The notes below the pieces were generated by a model. The model made no database searches and was not told where the DNA came from. It saw only the letters and a list, made by a program, of their open reading frames with translations. A stretch of 36,910 bases of DNA from Spirochaeta sp. GTDB lineage: Bacteria; Myxococcota_A; UBA9160; UBA4427. The stretch is taken from the NCBI GenBank assembly GCA_002691025.1, contig NZGT01000125.1:6817-43726 (forward strand), read 5' to 3'. Position 1 is the stretch's first letter; each line of letters starts with the position of its first letter. Both the position numbers and the translations under genes were made by a program. This document shows, one piece after another, positions 33,081 through 36,910 of the stretch.

Positions 33081-33695
33081 GTCGCCCGTTACAATCGCAA
33101 AGACCATTTCCACCAGCGCGCGCAACGCGAAGGATTCCGTTCGCGTGCCGTCTACAAGCTGGCTGAGCTTCAAGGGGCTCATAAGATCCTGAAGCCGGGC
33201 TACAAGGTGGTGGATCTGGGTTGTTGGCCGGGGGGTTGGTTGGAAGAAGCCTCTCGTGCGGTGGGCCATTCCGGTCGTGTCGTGGGGATCGATCTGGTCC
33301 CCATCGAGCCGCCTCTTGTGAACGCCAATGTGGAATCGTTGGTGGGAGACATGACCGAGCCCACAGTGATTTCGCAGATACGCGAAGCGCTGGGGGGCTC
33401 CTGCGATGTCCTTCTTTCCGATGCGGCGCCCAAACTCACCGGCGTGCGCGAACGCGATGATGCGGCGGAAGAGAATCTATTGCTCGCGGTGGAAGGGTTG
33501 AGCGAAGCCCTGCTCCGGACGGGTGGGGACCTTCTCATCAAGCTCCTGGAATGTCCCGAGGCGCAGTCTTTCCAGCAAAGACTTCGTTCGTGCTATTCGA
33601 GTGTGAAGACGGTGAAGTCGGCCGCGACCCGGAAGGGCAGTCGAGAGCGATATCTGCTGGCCCGTGGGTTCCAGGGTTCAGCGGTGGTGGAGTAG
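33081..33695 (+). CDS. rlmE: 23S rRNA 2'-O-ribose methyltransferase RlmE-like, no canonical start
   Basis: SAM-dependent FtsJ-type enzyme that methylates U2552 of 23S rRNA in other bacteria. The frame carries the conserved N-terminus RYNRKDHFHQRAQREGFRSR, then RAVYKLAEL with the catalytic Lys (33156), VDLGCWPGGWLEEAS (SAM site), LLSDAAPKLTG with catalytic Asp (33420), LLIKLLE with Lys (33540), and SRERYLLARGF with Glu (33645), so all four K-D-K-E residues are present. Yet no ATG, GTG or TTG lies in frame between the stop at 32988 and GTG 33207, which is past the first Lys. The coordinate given is where similarity begins near GTC 33081; it is not a known start. The gene follows rplC by a few bases. 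Either an unusual start, a frameshift or a sequence error is needed. Confidence 0.8.
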   Translation, partial: VARYNRKDHFHQRAQREGFRSRAVYKLAELQGAHKILKPGYKVVDLGCWPGGWLEEASRAVGHSGRVVGIDLVPIEPPLVNANVESLVGDMTEPTVISQIREALGGSCDVLLSDAAPKLTGVRERDDAAEENLLLAVEGLSEALLRTGGDLLIKLLECPEAQSFQQRLRSCYSSVKTVKSAATRKGSRERYLLARGFQGSAVVE

Positions 33696-33745
33696 ATTGC
33701 CGGAGAGCGACGTAAACAGCACAGTAGTTGATGGAGGAAACATCC

Positions 33746-34234
33746 ATGTCCGATCAAAGACCCTTTTCTGTTCTGGGCGTACAGCAGATTGCCGTGGGGG
33801 GACTCGATAAAAGCAGGCTCCGAAAATTCTGGGTCGACATCATGGGCTTCCAGTATGCGAGTTCCTACCGGAGCGAAAGCGAAAACGTCGATGAAGACAT
33901 CTGCGAAGTGGGCTCGGGCCCCTTCAAGGTGGAAGTCGACCTGATGCAACCGATTGATCCGGAATCGCGACCCAAGGTCCATGATCCGGCCCTCAACCAT
34001 GTGGGGTTGTGGATCGATGACCTGGCGGTCGCCGTCGAGTGGCTTGAAGCCCAGGGAGTCCGCTTTACGCCGGGTGGGATTCGCAAGGGTGCGGCGGGCT
34101 TCGATGTCTGTTTCATCCACCCAAAGGGAAACGAAGCGTCTCCCATCGGTTCCGAAGGGGTTCTGGTCGAACTCGTTCAGGCCCCGCCCGAGGTTTGTAA
34201 AGCGTTTGCGGCCTTGGCGGAGTCGAGCCAATAA
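33746..34234 (+). CDS. VOC-superfamily protein, methylmalonyl-CoA epimerase/glyoxalase-like
   Basis: Two-betaalphabetabetabeta-module (VOC) metal enzyme. 162 residues from ATG 33746, with GGAGGAAA at a good distance. Two modules are visible, [20 protein letters not shown] (about 11-30) and [19 protein letters not shown] (about 84-102). The end has [20 protein letters not shown], close to the C-terminal pattern of methylmalonyl-CoA epimerase. The usual first ligand His (DHIGI) is Gln here (QQIAV), whereas the second-module His and the C-terminal Glu are kept, so substrate and metal use are uncertain. It is followed after 12 bp by the SMP-30 gene with a strong ribosome site, so both are probably in one operon. 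Confidence 0.78.
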   Translation: MSDQRPFSVLGVQQIAVGGLDKSRLRKFWVDIMGFQYASSYRSESENVDEDICEVGSGPFKVEVDLMQPIDPESRPKVHDPALNHVGLWIDDLAVAVEWLEAQGVRFTPGGIRKGAAGFDVCFIHPKGNEASPIGSEGVLVELVQAPPEVCKAFAALAESSQ

Positions 34235-34246
34235 GGAGGTCTCCAG

Positions 34247-35098
34247 ATGCAGACCCTGAAGACCCAGACACTTCTGGGGGACATCGCGTTTGGTGAGGGG
34301 CCGCGTTGGCGAGATGGCCGGCTCTATTTTTCCGATATGCACAGTCAAAGGGTGCTGGCCGTGGACATGGAAGGCCGCACCGAGGTCATCTGCGTGGTGC
34401 CGCAGGACCCTTCGGGTCTGGGCTGGTTGCCGGACGGTCGCATGCTTGTGGTTTCCATGCGGGATCGAAGGCTTCTGTGTCTTGAGGAAGATGGATCGCT
34501 GAGGGAAGTCGCCGATCTGAGCGAGCACGCGACTTTCCATTGCAACGACATGGTGGTGGACAAAGTGGGGCGCGCCTACGTGGGCAACTTCGGTTGGGAC
34601 CTGCACGGTGAGGCAGAGCCGCGAGGAGCGAACCTCGTTCTGGTCATGCCGAATGGAGAGACTCGTGTGGTGGCTTCGGATCTCGGCTTTCCCAACGGAG
34701 CGATCTTGACCGAAGATGGTGGGACCCTGATCCTGGCGGAGACCATGGCGCAAAGACTCAGCGCCTTTGATGTCGAGGAAGACGGTTCCCTTTCCGCTCG
34801 CCGAGATTGGGCGTTGTGCCCGGGCATACTTCCCGATGGGATCTGCCTGGATGCAGAAGGAGGGGTCTGGGTTGCTTCGCCGACCCGTCAGGCTTGCTTC
34901 CGGATGATCGAAGGCGGAGAAGTCACCCATACGGTTGAGGTGGAGACGGACGCTTTTGCGTGCATGCTGGGCGGTCCGGACCGTCGGCATCTCTTGATCT
35001 GCACCGCGGGGGCGAGTGAGCCGGAGCCGTGTAAAGCCAACCGCGATGGCCGCATCGAGTACGTGGAAGTGGAAGTCCCGGGTGCGGGGCTCCCTTGA
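34247..35098 (+). CDS. SMP-30/gluconolactonase/LRE-type beta-propeller
   Basis: Six-bladed beta-propeller of the SMP-30/gluconolactonase family, which hydrolyses lactones or similar esters with a divalent metal. 283 residues from ATG 34247 after AAGGAGGT. Likely metal ligands are Glu17 in FGEGPRWRDGRLYFSD, Asn near residue 104 in HCNDMVVD, Asn near 152 in GFPNGAIL, and Asp near 199 in LPDGICLD, the typical pattern. No signal peptide, so cytoplasmic. The C-terminus is short and carries a stretch rich in Glu. It ends 1 bp before the convergent nudC stop. Its partner VOC gene suggests catabolism of a sugar-derived or acyl compound; the substrate is unknown. Confidence 0.85.
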   Translation: MQTLKTQTLLGDIAFGEGPRWRDGRLYFSDMHSQRVLAVDMEGRTEVICVVPQDPSGLGWLPDGRMLVVSMRDRRLLCLEEDGSLREVADLSEHATFHCNDMVVDKVGRAYVGNFGWDLHGEAEPRGANLVLVMPNGETRVVASDLGFPNGAILTEDGGTLILAETMAQRLSAFDVEEDGSLSARRDWALCPGILPDGICLDAEGGVWVASPTRQACFRMIEGGEVTHTVEVETDAFACMLGGPDRRHLLICTAGASEPEPCKANRDGRIEYVEVEVPGAGLP

Positions 35099-35099
35099 T

Positions 35100-35945
35100 T
35101 CAGGACCCGCTCTTGCCCTGCTTCCGCTCGATGAAATCGTTCAACAGCCATTGAGAGATACTGATGTTGCCCGGGAATGTATTCGGGAGATCATCGACAT
35201 GGAAGAAGTCGGCGCTTTCCATTTCGGCATCGTAGCGGGTGTCCACGGAGCCACTCTTGTACTCGGCGGTAAAGCCCAGCATGAGCGAGTTCGGAAAGGG
35301 CCAGGCCTGGCTTCCGAAGTAGCGCACGTTTTCTACCACGATCCGGGTCTCTTCATAGACCTCCCGGATGACGGCTTCTTCGGCACTTTCTCCCGGCTCG
35401 ACAAAGCCGGCGAGAATACTGAAGATGCCCGGCGGAAAGTTTCCTGATCGACCCAAGAGGATTTCGTCCCCTCGCTCCACGGCCACAATCATCGCCGGTG
35501 CGAGTCGGGGATACATGGGGATCTGACACTCGGGACAACTGCGGGAGCGGTCGGTGGTCGACAGCTCGGTGGCCTGGCCACAGGCTCCGCAATGCTGATG
35601 GGTTCGGTCCCACTCCACGATCTGGACGGCCCGGCCCGCCAGCGCATGGGTGACTTCGTCGAGGGAGCCGAAAAGCATTCGGAGATCACGGGTGACGAAA
35701 CCTTCGGGCGCTTTGAAGTCGGCTTCGAGTTCGGCCGAGTAGCAGGGCCTTTCGCCCAGTTGTCCAAGGTATTGGGTTCGAACGGCTTCCACACCATGCT
35801 GGTCGATTTCGGAGACCGTCGGCATGATGCCGTCCGGCGTGACAAGGAGTTCGCGCCTCCAGAAACAAAAGAGAAGGGGGTCTTCGCCCGGGTTTTCAGG
35901 GGGTGAATGCGAGGGCACAAACGGCAGCGGAAATTCAGTATCCAT
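35100..35945 (-). CDS. nudC: NADH pyrophosphatase/NAD-capped RNA decapping enzyme NudC
   Basis: Nudix hydrolase that cleaves NAD(H) and NAD caps on RNA. 281 residues from ATG 35945. It has an N-terminal non-Nudix domain, a zinc ribbon with CGACGQ and CPECQIP (about 120-140), and the Nudix box GFVEPGESAEEAVIREVYEE (about 180-200). The NudC-specific SQPWPFPxS motif reads SQAWPFPNS, with Ala in place of the first Pro. Its ATG start is 100 bp from the divergent ABC transporter gene; that gap has no clear promoter. The stop is 1 bp from the convergent SMP-30 stop. Confidence 0.93.
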   Translation of the reverse strand: MDTEFPLPFVPSHSPPENPGEDPLLFCFWRRELLVTPDGIMPTVSEIDQHGVEAVRTQYLGQLGERPCYSAELEADFKAPEGFVTRDLRMLFGSLDEVTHALAGRAVQIVEWDRTHQHCGACGQATELSTTDRSRSCPECQIPMYPRLAPAMIVAVERGDEILLGRSGNFPPGIFSILAGFVEPGESAEEAVIREVYEETRIVVENVRYFGSQAWPFPNSLMLGFTAEYKSGSVDTRYDAEMESADFFHVDDLPNTFPGNISISQWLLNDFIERKQGKSGS

Positions 35946-36045
35946 GGGGGTAGGCTAGCTCGCATTTCGCATGGGATCGCATGGCCTGAAAGGGGGGATG
36001 TGATTTCAGCGGCCCGGTGGTGGGAGCCGTGGTAGGCTGGCCTCT

Positions 36046-36786
36046 GTGTCCATTCTCGAGCTCAAAGGGGTCACGAAACGCTTCGGATCCCGTCAAGCGT
36101 TGTCCTCGGTGGATCTTCATCTACCGGAAGGCAGTTCGCTTGGACTCCTGGGGCCCAACGGGGCGGGCAAGACGACCGTTCTCCGATTGATTCTCGGCCT
36201 GGCCTCTCCCACCGAAGGGCGCGTTCAGCTCCAGGGTCTCGATCCCGAACAAGCCGAGTCTCGAAAGGGTGTGGGCTATCTGCCCGAGCGGGTTCTTCTC
36301 CCCGGTCGGCTCTCGGTCCGGCATTTCCTGGAAGTGCATGCGCGACTGGCCGGACTCGAGGCGGGTGCCGTGGCGGACGAAGTGAAGCGTGTCACGGAAC
36401 AGGTCGGGATCTCGGATCGACTGAGTGAACGGATTTCGACGCTCTCCAAGGGGCTCGCACAAAGGGTGGGCTTCGCCCAGGCTTTTTTGTCTCGCCCTCG
36501 GGTTCTTCTGCTCGACGAACCCAGTTCGGGCTTGGATCCGATTGGAATGAGGGAAGTCCGGGACTGGATCCAGGCGGTTCACGAACAGGGCTGCTCGGTG
36601 CTTTTGAGTTCCCACCTCCTTTCTGAAGTCGAACGTGTGTGTGACCGGGTTGCGATCCTGCACGAGGGGCGGGTCATTGAAGAAGGCAAGACGTCCGAGA
36701 TCGTGCACGACGGCGAAGCCCTGGAAGATGCCTTCATTCGCCTGATCAAAGGCGGCCCGTCTTCGCAGGGGGTTGGCGAATCGTGA
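36046..36786 (+). CDS. ABC transporter ATP-binding protein
   Basis: ATPase of an ABC-2-type exporter. 246 residues from GTG 36046 with a weak ribosome site. Walker A is GPNGAGKTTVLRLILGL near residue 37, the signature is LSKGLAQRVGFAQAF (a divergent LSGGQ) near 136, Walker B is VLLLDEPSSGLDP near 157, and the H-loop is LLSSHLLSEVERV near 190. The SKGLAQR signature is common in ABC-2 exporters of gliding or drug type. The following permease starts within its stop (GTGA). Cargo unknown. Confidence 0.92.
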   Translation: MSILELKGVTKRFGSRQALSSVDLHLPEGSSLGLLGPNGAGKTTVLRLILGLASPTEGRVQLQGLDPEQAESRKGVGYLPERVLLPGRLSVRHFLEVHARLAGLEAGAVADEVKRVTEQVGISDRLSERISTLSKGLAQRVGFAQAFLSRPRVLLLDEPSSGLDPIGMREVRDWIQAVHEQGCSVLLSSHLLSEVERVCDRVAILHEGRVIEEGKTSEIVHDGEALEDAFIRLIKGGPSSQGVGES

Positions 36787-36910
36787 CGCCGGGCCAGACT
36801 TTTACTCTTCTCACACGAGAATCGCTGCGTGATGCAGCGCGACGTCGGATTGTGCCCGCGGTCATCGGCCTCTGCCTCTTGACGCTGGGAAGCATCAACA
36901 GCTGTACGAC
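36783..36910 (+). CDS. ABC-2 type permease, 5' part only
   Basis: The frame starts at GTG 36783, overlapping the ATP-binding gene's stop, and continues past the right edge. The 42 residues seen begin with a short amphipathic segment (TLLTRESLRDAARRR) and then the first membrane helix (IVPAVIGLCLLTLGS), as in many ABC-2 permeases. The overlap implies coupled translation and a shared complex. Nothing more can be said from this piece. Confidence 0.7.
   Translation, partial: MTPGQTFTLLTRESLRDAARRRIVPAVIGLCLLTLGSINSCT

Noticed and set aside
33050-33110. Programmed -1 shift making an L3-RlmE fusion
   Set aside because: The frame relation fits, but no slippery heptamer is seen before the rplC TAG, so I do not claim it; it remains one explanation for the missing start.

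Overview
The window looks like the replication-origin neighbourhood of a GC-rich, Gram-negative, deltaproteobacteria-like chromosome (Myxococcota, Desulfobacterota or Binatota grade; I cannot place it more finely). The evidence is the order rpmH-rnpA-yidD-yidC-jag-rsmG-parA, an outer-membrane chaperone (SurA-like), heptose genes for LPS (gmhA, gmhB), C5-pathway haem synthesis (hemL), and a proteobacterial-type insert in GyrB. I saw no insertion sequence, CRISPR array, tRNA or rRNA.

Region 1 (1-5043, minus strand): rpmH, rnpA, yidD, yidC, jag, rsmG and the 5' part of parA form a tightly packed cluster reading leftwards. A perfect 16-bp parS palindrome and a degenerate second copy lie just upstream of and inside the rsmG leader. 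Region 2 (5044-5489): an intergenic stretch with an AT-rich right half and three copies of a heptamer; genes read away from it on both sides, so it is the best oriC candidate, although dnaA is not present. Region 3 (5490-16459, plus strand): dnaN, gyrB, gyrA, hemL, two small AtpI-type membrane proteins, atpB, atpE and tmk. recF is absent from its usual place, and the F1 genes are not next to the F0 genes.

Region 4 (16486-21335, minus): a CPBP-family membrane protein with a damaged protease motif, uvrA, and a SurA-like chaperone. Region 5 (21568-24630): a TetR regulator, a family 2 glycosyltransferase, gmhB, and divergent gmhA. Region 6 (24655-32066, minus): mfd, preceded by a terminator-like hairpin, then a translationally coupled operon of an alkaline-phosphatase-superfamily protein, a polyprenol-phosphate-type glycosyltransferase and a family 4 glycosyltransferase. 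Region 7 (32434-36910): a stand-alone rplC (ribosomal protein L3) outside any S10 cluster, followed directly by rlmE, whose conserved N-terminus has no ATG/GTG/TTG start; then a VOC protein and an SMP-30 protein, convergent nudC, and an ABC exporter ATPase with the start of its permease.

The most unusual signals are the long nested RNA-like hairpins between atpE and tmk, the orphan rplC with three inverted repeats in its leader, the missing start codon of rlmE, and the dnaA-less origin candidate. Non-ATG start codons are frequent throughout.
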